DNA of 64,000 nt from Salmonella bongori NCTC 12419 (GTDB lineage Bacteria > Pseudomonadota > Gammaproteobacteria > Enterobacterales > Enterobacteriaceae). Below the pieces are notes generated by a model. It made no database searches, had not been told where the DNA came from, and worked only from the letters and a program-made list of their open reading frames with translations. The position numbers and the translations under genes were made by a program. Every line of letters begins with the position of its first letter. The stretch's first letter is position 1. This document shows positions 9,321 through 18,285 of this stretch, one piece after another. Location: positions 4,396,106 to 4,460,105 of the forward strand of contig NC_015761.1 in NCBI RefSeq assembly GCF_000252995.1. Direction: 5' to 3'.

Positions 9321-10331
9321 ATGTTGGGTTTTAATCAGGACGAGTACCTGACGAGTGCTCGTGAGATCATTGCTGCGCGCCAGACGGCAGAACAGGTTGC
9401 TGACGAGATTTATCAGGACGGGTTCAGTTCTTTATTTTTCGCCTCTGTTGGCGGTTCACTGGCGCCAATGATGGCAATTAATGAATTTGCCAAAGAATTA
9501 ACGACGTTGCCGGTTTATGTTGAGCAGGCGGCAGAGCTCATTCATAAAGGAAATAAGCGGCTGAATAAAGACTCCGTGGTTGTTACGCTGTCTAAATCCG
9601 GCGATACCAAAGAATCGGTGGCGATCGCCGAGTGGTGTAAAGCGCAGGGAATACGCGTGGTCGCAATGACCAAAAATGCGGATTCTCCGCTGGCGCAGGC
9701 GGCGACCTGGCATATTCCGATGCGCCACAAAAATGGCGTGGAATATGAATATATGCTGCTGTACTGGCTGTTTTTCCGCGTGCTGTCGCGCAATAACGAA
9801 TTTGCCCGGTATGATCATTTTGCCAGCCAGCTGGAAACGCTGCCAGCGAGTCTGCTTAACGCCAAACAAAAATTCGACCCGCACGCGGACGCTATCGCCA
9901 GCCGTTATTTCAATAGCGACTATATGATGTGGGTTGGCGGCGCGGAGATGTGGGGTGAAGTCTATCTGTTCTCCATGTGCATTCTGGAAGAAATGCAGTG
10001 GAAGCGTACGCGTCCCGTCAGTTCTGCGGAGTTTTTCCACGGCGCTCTGGAGCTGCTGGAAAAAGACGTCCCGCTCATTCTGGTTAAAGGTGAAGGGAGA
10101 TGCCGCGCGCTGGATGAACGCGTTGAGCGTTTTGCCAGTAAAATTACCGAAAATCTGGTGGTGATAGACCCACAAGCGTACGCGCTGGACGGCGTTGATG
10201 AAGAATTCCGCTGGATTATGGCGCCGTGTGTGGTGTCGACGTTGCTCGTTGATCGGCTGGCGGCGCACTTCGAGAAATATACCGGCCATAGTCTGGATAT
10301 TCGCCGTTACTACCGGCAGTTTGAGTATTAA
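9321..10331 (+). CDS. gfrF: GfrF, fructoselysine-6-phosphate deglycase (FrlB-like SIS protein)
   Basis: A 336-residue SIS-domain enzyme resembling FrlB. It has SVGGSLAPMMA (first SIS phosphate site), TLSKSGDTKES, the catalytic-region motif SAEFFHGALELLEKDVPLIL, and the FrlB-like C terminus DIRRYYRQFEY. FrlB releases lysine and glucose 6-phosphate from fructoselysine 6-phosphate. As the last gene of the operon it is followed by a REP element. The pair of deglycases implies use of two Amadori/Heyns products from heated or aged proteins. Confidence 0.85.
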   Translation: MLGFNQDEYLTSAREIIAARQTAEQVADEIYQDGFSSLFFASVGGSLAPMMAINEFAKELTTLPVYVEQAAELIHKGNKRLNKDSVVVTLSKSGDTKESVAIAEWCKAQGIRVVAMTKNADSPLAQAATWHIPMRHKNGVEYEYMLLYWLFFRVLSRNNEFARYDHFASQLETLPASLLNAKQKFDPHADAIASRYFNSDYMMWVGGAEMWGEVYLFSMCILEEMQWKRTRPVSSAEFFHGALELLEKDVPLILVKGEGRCRALDERVERFASKITENLVVIDPQAYALDGVDEEFRWIMAPCVVSTLLVDRLAAHFEKYTGHSLDIRRYYRQFEY

Positions 10332-10338
10332 CCACTGT

Positions 10339-10412
10339 GCCGGATGGCGGCTACGCCTTATCCGGCCTACGTTTGTAGGCATGATAAGATGCGTCAGTGT
10401 CGCCATCAGGCG
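10339..10412. repeat. REP/BIME between gfrF and opgB
   Basis: GCCGGATGGCGGCTACGCC with CTTATCCGGCCTAC, then a partly matching inverted unit ending CGCCATCAGGCG. It lies in the convergent gap between gfrF and opgB. Confidence 0.85.
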
Positions 10413-10432
10413 TTGGCACTGGCTTACGCGGT

Positions 10433-12724
10433 TTAACTTTCCGCGTTCACGACTTTGATTTCCACCATGCCGATACCGAGTTTACGCGGTGAGTGTCCGA
10501 GGATGTTACCCTCGTTGGTCGCTATCGGCTCTGGCGGTACTATCACCAGCGTGTCGGCATTGCCGGGGTTTTCGAAGTGCAGTGTGGTGGTACTAACATC
10601 ATTTCCTAACACCAGCGTTTGCTCCTCGTTACCGACGCGAACGGGGATCGGCTTGTTGGCGTTATCACCGTAGGCTTTGGCGGTGATCACCAGATCAAAC
10701 TTTTTCGGCAACGGCGCTTTATATTCGATTTTGACTTCATCGCCTAACTGCGCGTTTGACCAGCGTCCCCACGATTCCGGGCGCGATATGCCGCTAAATT
10801 GTTTGACCTCTTCCGGCGCGCCTGCCACGTTAAAAATGAAGCTGTCAGCTTTGTAACGGATGTCGTTATCAACAATTTTCAGCGTATCGACGTTGCCTTT
10901 GTAGCGCTGCATATCAATTATCGTATCTTTAAACGCGGTTTTGCCTTTCCACTGCGCTTTATCAACGTGCTGAACGATCTGTTGCCCACCAAGCTGCCCC
11001 TGTGAAACGCACCAATCGGTGGACAGCGCCAGTGCGGGCGCCCATAGCTGCGCCATCTTATAGCAGCGATCGATCCAGACAAAATTATCGCGCGGGGCGA
11101 AATCGGCAAGCTGGAAGCGAAGCGGGGCGGAGTACTCACTTTCCGGCAATGGTTCGACGCGTTTATCCGAAACGCGCAGTAGCAGCGGCAGGCGGAAGTG
11201 GCTGCCGGAAAACGCGATCATGTTCTTGTCCCGATCGATAGTGAACGCTTTCATCTCTTTCGGGAAATTCCACAGCCGGATGATATCCGGTTTCATCGCC
11301 AGTATCTTCTCTTTGCTGTTCAGGAATACTTCCGACAGCGACTGTCCGGAAAGGCTACTGCGTCCCAGACCGATAAAATTATCGCCGCCGAGGATATCCA
11401 GCACTGTTGCGCCGTTATCCATCGTGTTGCGTTTGACCGCCAGCGTCTCCTGCTGCGGTTTATCGCCGCGCAGAATAAAAAAGAGGTTGTTGCGATCCTG
11501 CTTATTCAGGTATTTCCAGGCCGTATTATTCATTGCCAGATGGTCGGAAGAGACCACGATGACAGTCTCTTTAAACCACGGCGACGCTTTGATTTTATTG
11601 ATAAACTCAGCGATGTTTTCCTGGCTACAGCTTACGGCGCTAAAAGACTGGTTAGGCTTGCCGTCGTAATCGTAACGTTTACGGTTGCAGGTGCGCGAGA
11701 TAAACCCATCCGGATGGTGAGTATCCACGGTTAGCGTAAACAGCGAGAACCGCTGACCGGAGCGGGAAAGTTCTTCAAATTTCTTCCATGCCTCGTTGAG
11801 CACCGTATCGTCGTAGAAGCCCCAGTCATTTCGATAAGACGGGTCTGCTACCACCGTTTTTAACTCGTCGGCACCGTAGAGATGATCAAACCCGTGCGAT
11901 TTCAGGAACACGTCTTTCCCGGCGAACCGCAGATTAGCACCCTGCACGAAATAGTTCTGGTAGCCGGAATTTTTCAGTATGTCACCCAGACAGATATTCT
12001 GCGGGAAGAAACTGGACACCGACGCTGAAGCATTGCCTTCAAATGGCGCAAACAACGGAATACCGCACTGGGAAGCCACCATCCCCGCAATGGTATAGTC
12101 TGTTCCCGGCAGTTGCATGGTATGGCTGAAATCGAGTCCCGTGTTTTTCAGCGCACCCAATTCCGGCGTGAGATTGGGGAAGGTTTCATTATCAAAATAG
12201 GTTCGCTCCAGACTCTCGCCGTAGATATAGACCAGATTGAGCTTCGGATTAGGAATGGTTTTTGCCGGTTCTTTATAATAGGTAGCAAAATCCGGATCGC
12301 CATCGCGCGTTTGTGATTTTACCAGCTCTGTTATCTGGCGAAACGCAGGACTGGCATCAACCGAACCTAACGCCAGCAGTAACGCTAGAAGACTATAACC
12401 GACATGATGAGGATGGTGACGGCGGCGACGTAGTATCCATCCCAGCGCGCCGAACACGGCGACTAACGCAAGGACAATACCGACTCCCGGCAGAATATAT
12501 TTGCCGATTCCCGCTCCCGTCAGGCTATTGGTGAGCGTATAAAGCACCGCGTCGTTGATACCGTCCCCGGTAAAATAGTCGCTGGCATAGAGAGTGATAT
12601 TCAGAATGACAAAAAGCCCCAGCACCGTGAGCGTGGCGGCAAACCACCAGGTGTTACGGCCCGCCTTCCAGGCATATATCAGCACAGAAGCGAGAAACAG
12701 AGCGACGGAGAGTAACTCGGACAA
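10433..12724 (-). CDS. opgB: OpgB (MdoB), phosphoglycerol transferase I
   Basis: A 763-residue inner-membrane enzyme that moves sn-glycerol-1-phosphate from phosphatidylglycerol to osmoregulated periplasmic glucans. Four N-terminal membrane helices (about 1-22, 28-50, 70-98, 107-127) precede an alkaline-phosphatase/sulfatase-type periplasmic domain. Its metal-site landmarks are YIYGESLERTYFD, the nucleophile segment GTDYTIAGMVASQCG, TVDTHHPDG and VVSSDHLAMNN. Length and sequence match E. coli OpgB almost end to end. It is convergent with the gfr operon and monocistronic, with a 283-bp upstream gap before yjjA in which I see no ORF. Confidence 0.97.
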   Translation of the reverse strand: MSELLSVALFLASVLIYAWKAGRNTWWFAATLTVLGLFVILNITLYASDYFTGDGINDAVLYTLTNSLTGAGIGKYILPGVGIVLALVAVFGALGWILRRRRHHPHHVGYSLLALLLALGSVDASPAFRQITELVKSQTRDGDPDFATYYKEPAKTIPNPKLNLVYIYGESLERTYFDNETFPNLTPELGALKNTGLDFSHTMQLPGTDYTIAGMVASQCGIPLFAPFEGNASASVSSFFPQNICLGDILKNSGYQNYFVQGANLRFAGKDVFLKSHGFDHLYGADELKTVVADPSYRNDWGFYDDTVLNEAWKKFEELSRSGQRFSLFTLTVDTHHPDGFISRTCNRKRYDYDGKPNQSFSAVSCSQENIAEFINKIKASPWFKETVIVVSSDHLAMNNTAWKYLNKQDRNNLFFILRGDKPQQETLAVKRNTMDNGATVLDILGGDNFIGLGRSSLSGQSLSEVFLNSKEKILAMKPDIIRLWNFPKEMKAFTIDRDKNMIAFSGSHFRLPLLLRVSDKRVEPLPESEYSAPLRFQLADFAPRDNFVWIDRCYKMAQLWAPALALSTDWCVSQGQLGGQQIVQHVDKAQWKGKTAFKDTIIDMQRYKGNVDTLKIVDNDIRYKADSFIFNVAGAPEEVKQFSGISRPESWGRWSNAQLGDEVKIEYKAPLPKKFDLVITAKAYGDNANKPIPVRVGNEEQTLVLGNDVSTTTLHFENPGNADTLVIVPPEPIATNEGNILGHSPRKLGIGMVEIKVVNAES

Positions 12725-13007
12725 CTGACGATCCTCAATAAACCAGGTTTATGACTGGCAGGAAAAATTTTTTTAACAATGTAATAGCGATGTCACATTG
12801 CTGCAATTCTAATGACATTACACGGGGCTGTGATTCAGAATTAGTTTAGAATGTTGATTTTTTGATCGGCATCACTTCCCGACACAGCGGCTAATAACAG
12901 GAAAAAGCGGTGGGAAAAGCCGGATTAATGCCGCGCTGGCTGGCAAAGGGCCAAAACACGGCTTTTATCTGGGCGTCTCGTCGTTGTTCACGGACAGAAA
13001 AGCGCCG
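12725..13007 (-). other. opgB promoter region
   Basis: Between opgB and the yjjA stop. It is AT-rich near 12770-12870 and should carry the opgB promoter on the minus strand. No repeat or hairpin was recognised. Confidence 0.45.
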
Positions 13008-13484
13008 TCAGGAGAGGAAATTTAGCCCCTGCTGCAACACAAGATCACAGGCTTTGGTTTTCACCTTTTCCGCCAGCGGCGTACTGCCGATATTATTAAG
13101 GTTCAACTGCTGGCCGTCTTTCGTTTTGAGCAGCCCTTGCAGGCCGTCCAGGTAGTTAGTGTCCTGCTTCTGTTGCGCGGTATCTAACCCCAGCTTATTC
13201 AGAATCTGATCCTTAACATTCTCCGCATTGGTGGCGGACGCCAGTTTTTGTTTGGCGCAGTACTGCAAAATACCCGCAGCATTATTCATATTATCGGCGC
13301 TGAGCGACTGGGTGCCGCCGTTAAGCAGGCTGGTTAACGAAGAAAGCGACGTTCCACCCTGCTGAGCGCTTAACTGGCTCGCGGCGCTGGAAAGCGAATC
13401 CTGCCAGGAGGCGGCGATGCCGCTGGTGGAAATCAGTGCACTGGCGATTGCCGCGCCGCACAGAAAATATTTTGTTGTTTTCAT
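13008..13484 (-). CDS. yjjA: YjjA, periplasmic DUF2501 protein
   Basis: A 158-residue secreted protein of unknown role. A Sec signal peptide (MKTTKYFLCGAAIASALIST, cleavage after GIAA near residue 22) precedes a helical, Gln/Ser/Leu-rich mature domain with two Cys (CAKQKL and KACDL) that could form a disulfide. I chose the ATG at 13484 because GGTGG lies 6 bases upstream; an alternative ATG two codons earlier (13490) is possible. It lies downstream of dnaTC and may be read from the same transcript. Confidence 0.85.
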   Translation of the reverse strand: MKTTKYFLCGAAIASALISTSGIAASWQDSLSSAASQLSAQQGGTSLSSLTSLLNGGTQSLSADNMNNAAGILQYCAKQKLASATNAENVKDQILNKLGLDTAQQKQDTNYLDGLQGLLKTKDGQQLNLNNIGSTPLAEKVKTKACDLVLQQGLNFLS

Positions 13485-13548
13485 GGTCATCCACCTGTGT
13501 TGTGCCAGTCAATCGCAGTATAGCTATAGCACTGGAATGCGCTGGAAT

Positions 13549-14286
13549 TTAATATTCTTTACCCGTAACCCGACTGCGATAACTTTCCCAGGTAAAATTA
13601 ACCCATAAGCTGTTACCGAGACGCATACGATCCATCACACGTTCGCCGAGCATTTTCGTCATCTCTTCCATATTGCTGTTCGTCAACATGCCTGTGGGGC
13701 GTTTTGACGAAGAACGACGATCGACGATCTGATTGATGATCACTTTTTCATAGCGGGATTCGGTCTGCACGCCGATCTCGTCGATCACCAACAGATCAAC
13801 GTTACTAAGATCGTTAAGCAACTGCTCTTCGCTGGTTTCCCGGTTGCTGAATGTGTTTTTCATCGCAGACATAATATCCGCCACGGTGATAATCAGCACC
13901 GATTTTCCGCGCAGCAGCAGCTCATTACAGATCGCTGCGGCGAGATGATTTTTACCGGTTCCCGGTTTTCCGGAAAAGACAAAACTGGCGATATTCCCGT
14001 CAAATTCATCGACATATTGCCGGGCCTTGCTCAACGCGTTCATTTGCCCGTCACACTCAACCCGATAGTTATCAAATGAACAGTTCTGATGTAATGGCCG
14101 AATGCCGGAACGGTTAAAGGTGCGCTGCATTTTCATCGCCCGGTTTTCCCGCGCCAGAGCCGCCGCCCGGATCTCACCTTGCTCTTTTTGCCACGCCAAC
14201 AACTCTTCGCCTGTTTTGAATGCCGGCGTAATATGTGCAGGCATCATTTTTTGCAGACGCTGCATCAGGTCACCAACATTTTTCAT
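13549..14286 (-). CDS. dnaC: DnaC, helicase loader
   Basis: A 245-residue AAA+ protein that loads DnaB helicase onto single-stranded DNA at oriC and at restarted forks. The N-terminal DnaB-binding helix is residues 1-50. Walker A is GKPGTGKN (106-113), with the Asn normal for DnaC. Walker B is LLVIDE, and the Arg-rich ISM/arginine finger region follows. Its ATG lies 2 bp after the dnaT stop, so the two are translationally coupled. Sequence agrees with E. coli DnaC throughout. Confidence 0.97.
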   Translation of the reverse strand: MKNVGDLMQRLQKMMPAHITPAFKTGEELLAWQKEQGEIRAAALARENRAMKMQRTFNRSGIRPLHQNCSFDNYRVECDGQMNALSKARQYVDEFDGNIASFVFSGKPGTGKNHLAAAICNELLLRGKSVLIITVADIMSAMKNTFSNRETSEEQLLNDLSNVDLLVIDEIGVQTESRYEKVIINQIVDRRSSSKRPTGMLTNSNMEEMTKMLGERVMDRMRLGNSLWVNFTWESYRSRVTGKEY

Positions 14287-14288
14287 TA

Positions 14289-14828
14289 TTACCCCCTGAA
14301 ACCTGGTGGAATGTGATTGTCAGGTTCGCTGACGCTATTGATGTCGCGTTGCGGCATCCCGCCATTACTGGAACGGCTAATTTGTACGCTGCGTGCAAGC
14401 TTTTGCTGCCACTGGATATGGTGAAAAACCTTTCCTTCCGCCTGCCAGTAGGCGATAAACGCCGCCAGCTCTTCCGCAGTGACTGGCTCCCGAAGCGCGA
14501 CGCCCCAAAGAGCAGCCTGGCGCTGAAAGTCCGCATCGGGTTGCCAGGCGGGATACATGGCGAATTTCCCGCAGGGAATCGCAACAGGGACGGCTTCAGG
14601 TTCCTCGTAAAATTGTGCGTCTAGCGCCACATCGCTTCCCGGGCGTGATAACTTTTCTTCAAGCGCCAACAGTTCAGCCATGCGTGCGGGGGTCACGGCA
14701 TAAAACGCAGGCGTATTGTTAGCGAAAACCGCCACCGCACCACCCGTTGATTTCGCCAGCACGGCATGATGATCGTGTAAAAGAGCGTCAATACCGATGA
14801 CGTCCGACGTTAAAATTCTGGAAGACAT
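14289..14828 (-). CDS. dnaT: DnaT, primosomal protein I
   Basis: A 179-residue replication restart protein that joins the PriA-PriB-DNA complex and hands over to DnaBC. The start at 14828 (MSSRILTSDVIGIDALLHD) is preferred because it matches E. coli DnaT; an upstream in-frame start would add four residues. The oligomerisation domain is N-terminal and the ssDNA-binding winged helix (about 85-150) contains FAMYPAWQPD. The C terminus IPPGFRG is conserved. It is the first gene of the dnaT-dnaC pair. Confidence 0.95.
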   Translation of the reverse strand: MSSRILTSDVIGIDALLHDHHAVLAKSTGGAVAVFANNTPAFYAVTPARMAELLALEEKLSRPGSDVALDAQFYEEPEAVPVAIPCGKFAMYPAWQPDADFQRQAALWGVALREPVTAEELAAFIAYWQAEGKVFHHIQWQQKLARSVQISRSSNGGMPQRDINSVSEPDNHIPPGFRG

Positions 14829-15415
14829 AATATTTCTCAATATGGAACAACAACCGAGAAGAGCGACTGTTTTTATAGTACCACACAGACCAGTAAGAAC
14901 AGCAGGTGACCTTCAAGGGATGGGCAGAACCAGTGAGCGGGTGTTATCACATTTGTCCCGAAGCAGCTTTATCATCGTCCCTGGCGCTTATTATTGACAA
15001 TGGCTCCCTGGTCCAGTTCTCCCGGCCAGCTGTAAGCAATGAAGGGCAGGGAAGTGCAGGGAAGTGCAGTTTGCCTTGAGCCCAATGGTGCTATCTGGAT
15101 ACTGTCAGACATCAATGTAGTTCCCCGGAAAAAGCTAATTTTTTGCGTGATACTCAGGCAGATAAAGCCTGAATCGACAGTGACCGTCGAGGGAGAAAGC
15201 AGGGGAGAAATAATATCGAATGTAAGCAGGGCACCAAAGTGACCTGCTTGACGGTCTGCTATGTGCCAGCATCTGACCTTGCCGGGTGTTTGCTTTGTTT
15301 AAGCAAACAAAACAATAACGTGAGTTGTTTTTTGAAAGTATAATTTTTAATAATTAGCATATCATATCCATTCTGGCTCAATATTGATTTTTACTGGATA
15401 TAAATTGGAAAATAA
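14829..15415. other. Spacer between dnaT and the orphan gene
   Basis: 587 bp with no convincing gene; two ORFs of under 70 codons are present but uncharacterised. Visible structure includes a tandem 10-bp repeat GGAAGTGCAG (15049-15068), an 8-bp inverted repeat GTTTGCTT/AAGCAAAC (15288-15308) and a 7-bp stem AAAACAA/TTGTTTT (15309-15331). The last 100 bp are strongly AT-rich and look like the promoter of the following gene. Confidence 0.5.
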
Positions 15416-16192
15416 ATGAAACTCCCCATATCATCAGTTGATCGTAAATTACCAATAACTACTACACATGAAGATAATAAAAAAATAGCCGATGGCGTAT
15501 TTCCAAATATAAAAAACATATTTAATTCATCAGAAGAAATGGACAGGAAACCAGGCGTATTCAGTCATAATGGTGTAAGCATTAGCCAGACAGGTCATGC
15601 GAAACAACTGGTTATTATAGCACATGGTGGCTGGAAAGAACTTGAAAGAAACACAACGCTATTTAGCCGTCAAACCGGAGATGGGTGGACATCAGTTCCT
15701 CATGGGACACGTATAGATTTTTATAGCAAAGATCAGGATGTTGTAAAAGGCTTAAGTGTTCTTTCAGAAGTCAATAAACGCCCCCATGAGGCTCTTAATG
15801 GGTTAGAACCATGCATAGATTTAAGTGATAGCGACATAGCGTTATTGGCCCAAAGTCGTAATATACCCGCCGCTGACGTTAAAAATGAAATGATGAAATT
15901 GGCTATATACAGAAATGAATATATCAGTGGTGGCGATGTAGTTAAAAATTACGCACTGTATTATCATGATCAAACAGATTTTCTGCTAGAAAAGCATCAG
16001 AGTGAATCTGATAACAAAGAGATAGATATTGCAGTCGTCACTGACAAAAAACATAAAAAGCATTTATCTGATATTTTCGACGTGATAAAGAGAATGGGAG
16101 TAACATACGACGTTATCCACTTTGGTGCTTGTCGGGTTGACCGAAGCGGCCATGCAATCCCAGGTTTAGACAACCATGCTTCTAAAAAATAA
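15416..16192 (+). CDS. Orphan AT-rich gene, Stv-like/possible cysteine-protease-fold protein
   Basis: A 258-residue, apparently cytoplasmic protein without signal peptide or membrane helix, and much richer in AT than its neighbours. I do not recognise a named gene. Two conserved-looking strand ends stand out: QLVIIAHGGW (H70, G71) followed by SVPHGTRIDFYSKDQ, and near the C terminus YDVIHFGACRVD (C239). This HG plus AC arrangement recalls the His/Cys dyad of caspase-like folds (CHAT, C25, C80 families). The HGGW...VPHGTRIDFY part recalls the 'putative adhesin Stv' domain. It is absent from this position in E. coli (dnaT-yjjB), which suggests acquisition. Function is unknown; a secreted effector or toxin is conjecture. 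Confidence 0.72.
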   Translation: MKLPISSVDRKLPITTTHEDNKKIADGVFPNIKNIFNSSEEMDRKPGVFSHNGVSISQTGHAKQLVIIAHGGWKELERNTTLFSRQTGDGWTSVPHGTRIDFYSKDQDVVKGLSVLSEVNKRPHEALNGLEPCIDLSDSDIALLAQSRNIPAADVKNEMMKLAIYRNEYISGGDVVKNYALYYHDQTDFLLEKHQSESDNKEIDIAVVTDKKHKKHLSDIFDVIKRMGVTYDVIHFGACRVDRSGHAIPGLDNHASKK

Positions 16193-16341
16193 TCGCTCAC
16201 CGTTTATTGAACTGATTCTGCCGTAAACTCTCGCCCAGTGCAGGCGGGGATTTACGGCGGTTTTCGCTAAATCAGCGTAGCGTTTGCTGTATAACTACAA
16301 ACCTGACAGACACATTTACGCTGCGACAGGCGTTTCACTGA

Positions 16342-16815
16342 TTAGACGCGGGGGCGTTTGCGGTATAGCCATAATCCCGGTACAGAGAGACCAATGGAGA
16401 GCGCGCCAACGATGGAAGAAGCTTTCAGGAAATTTGTCAGCAGGGTAATCATCATCGGTTCGCTGTAGCCCAGGTGACTGATTTTGACCGCAGAAATCAT
16501 CGCCGTATAGGCGGAAATACCTGGGAACATCGGGATCACGGCGGCGACGGTAAAAACTTTAGGGTGAGCGAGATACCAACGTGACCATTGAATACCGATA
16601 CTCCCGACTAACAGCGAGGCCATAAACGTCGACCATTCGATATTAAAACCTGCGCTCATCATGAGCGTACGTGAGCCATGGCCCAGAGCCCCCAGTAGCG
16701 CGCACCAGGGAAGCGCCCGGTGAGGAACGTTAAATACCATAGCAAAACCGACGGCAGGGATTGCCGACAGAATCATGTCCTGTATCAGCGCCAGTAAAAA
16801 GTCGATTATACCCAT
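16342..16815 (-). CDS. yjjB: YjjB, small subunit of the YjjPB succinate exporter
   Basis: A 157-residue membrane protein of the ThrE-like split type. Start MGIIDFLLALIQDM at 16815, matching E. coli YjjB; an upstream in-frame start overlaps yjjP further and is not needed. Four or five hydrophobic helices are visible, with conserved AVIPMFPGISAYTAM (about 96-110). It overlaps the 3' end of yjjP by 10 bp, so the two are coupled. In E. coli YjjP and YjjB together are reported to export succinate. Confidence 0.93.
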   Translation of the reverse strand: MGIIDFLLALIQDMILSAIPAVGFAMVFNVPHRALPWCALLGALGHGSRTLMMSAGFNIEWSTFMASLLVGSIGIQWSRWYLAHPKVFTVAAVIPMFPGISAYTAMISAVKISHLGYSEPMMITLLTNFLKASSIVGALSIGLSVPGLWLYRKRPRV

Positions 16816-17582
16816 CCGCGTAGCCCCCATACGGTCATGGACATCACAACACCTACACAGGTAGCCAGAGTCAGTAAGCTGGCGATAGCCCAACGTGCAA
16901 GCCCGGTATTAATATGTCCTTTAAACATATCTGCGACAGAATTAATCAGGGGAAAGCCCGGTACCAGCAGAAGTACACTTGCCGCCATGGCGACTGTCGG
17001 TGTCTTGCTAAAGGCAGGAAGAGTGAGCATTAACCCGGAAATTGTCGTGGCGACGAAGGCGGTAATGCAAAAAGTGATCTGTGGATGTAAATGCCGGAGC
17101 GCCAGTATCTGACGAATATACATGGCCACCATGCTGGCGAAAAAGGTGATGAGCGCGCCATCCCAGCCGCCATTATTCAGCTTACAAAAACAGGCGCAGG
17201 AGAGGCCAACCATAAATGCCACCAGCCAGCGGGGATAACGAAGTGGCCGGAGCTGACTAAAGCGTTTTTCCACACCTTTGTAATCCAGCAGGCGATGTTC
17301 CGCGAGGATGACGATATGCTGAACCTCCGTGACGACATGCATATTAATGCCGCGATCCTGGTTTTTACGTGTCGATGTCAGGCATTGACCATTTTTGATG
17401 GTGGTCAGCACAATGGCGTTAGAAGAGATCGCGCTTTCAACGCTATCCATGCCGAGCGCTAAACCGAGGCGGGTGGAAAGCTCATCAACCAGTGCGCTTT
17501 CCGCGCCGTGTTGCAATAAAAAAAGTCCGCATTGAATACATAACCGTGTTACTGCTCGTTGAATTGACTGTTCTTCTTGCAT
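16806..17582 (-). CDS. yjjP: YjjP, large subunit of the YjjPB succinate exporter
   Basis: A 258-residue protein. The cytoplasmic N-terminal DUF1212 (ThrE) part (about 1-115) has QHGAESALVDELSTRLGLALG and SSNAIVLTTIKNG. Five hydrophobic helices follow (about 118-250), with LLLVPGFPLINSVADMFKGH. I chose ATG 17582 (MQEEQSIQRAVTRLCIQCG) from E. coli homology; 13 more residues are possible upstream. It precedes yjjB in one transcription unit. Confidence 0.93.
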   Translation of the reverse strand: MQEEQSIQRAVTRLCIQCGLFLLQHGAESALVDELSTRLGLALGMDSVESAISSNAIVLTTIKNGQCLTSTRKNQDRGINMHVVTEVQHIVILAEHRLLDYKGVEKRFSQLRPLRYPRWLVAFMVGLSCACFCKLNNGGWDGALITFFASMVAMYIRQILALRHLHPQITFCITAFVATTISGLMLTLPAFSKTPTVAMAASVLLLVPGFPLINSVADMFKGHINTGLARWAIASLLTLATCVGVVMSMTVWGLRGWV

Positions 17583-18285
17583 GACTCGTCCTGTCTGAAA
17601 AGACATCTTATGCACCATCAATATGACGGAGGTTTCTTTTTAACACGAAGTACCGACGTGATGGCGTTGGTTAAGATCAAGTTTATGATGATAAAATCGT
17701 CAACCGCCAGGGGTTACAGGTCATTGCGGTGAGTTCGCCTCACAGACTGAACACCCACAGCGCCAGCTGTCCTCACAGGTCCGTTTCCAGAATAGAAACA
17801 TAATGCCAGCCTGCTCGTTCTTTTTCGAATTAATTATCCGGTGAATTTTATCAGCGCCATACATTAATCGTTTAGCAAAGATGGTATGAGTAGTGGGCAT
17901 AAAAATAGTTATGATATAGTTTAATTTCCAGATATAGCGCGGGTTCCCTGTGGTACTGGCAGTATTGTTGAAGATGTTATTCAGAGATTCTGTAATATCA
18001 ATAAAGAGTGAATCCATATTTTAAATTTATTAATATGTTCAACTTTGCGTTAGAATTACTAATATACAAATTTAGTTAATTTAATTGTATTGTGCCTGTT
18101 TTTATGAGTAACTATGCGATAGGGATTTTATGTTTTTGCACTATGTGAATAGCCGTGCAATCAATAGTTTTTTTCTAAAAGTAAAACAAGGATAAAATTC
18201 ACCCGACCAATATTTCGTGCTCATTGTTAATGGCATTTCTATTAATAGGGCAATGAATGAGAGGACGCGTGGGTTCGGAGGAATT
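17583..18285. other. AT-rich region between yjjP and yjjQ
   Basis: 703 bp between divergent genes. The part from about 17800 to 18230 is strongly AT-rich, as expected of an H-NS-silenced promoter for yjjQ-bglJ. One 98-codon ORF on the minus strand lacks a ribosome site and was not accepted. No RNA gene was recognised. Confidence 0.5.

Noticed and set aside
9498..10406. 302-codon open frame antisense to gfrF
   Set aside because: Covers gfrF in reverse. No motif, no ribosome site, composition typical of a shadow frame.
15039..15242. 67-codon ORF in the dnaT-orphan spacer
   Set aside because: Starts at a tandem repeat, with no clear ribosome site and no family resemblance; treated as chance.
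17721..18017. 98-codon ORF on the minus strand between yjjP and yjjQ
   Set aside because: No ribosome binding site, AT-rich non-coding context, no recognisable family. It could be a decayed gene but cannot be supported.
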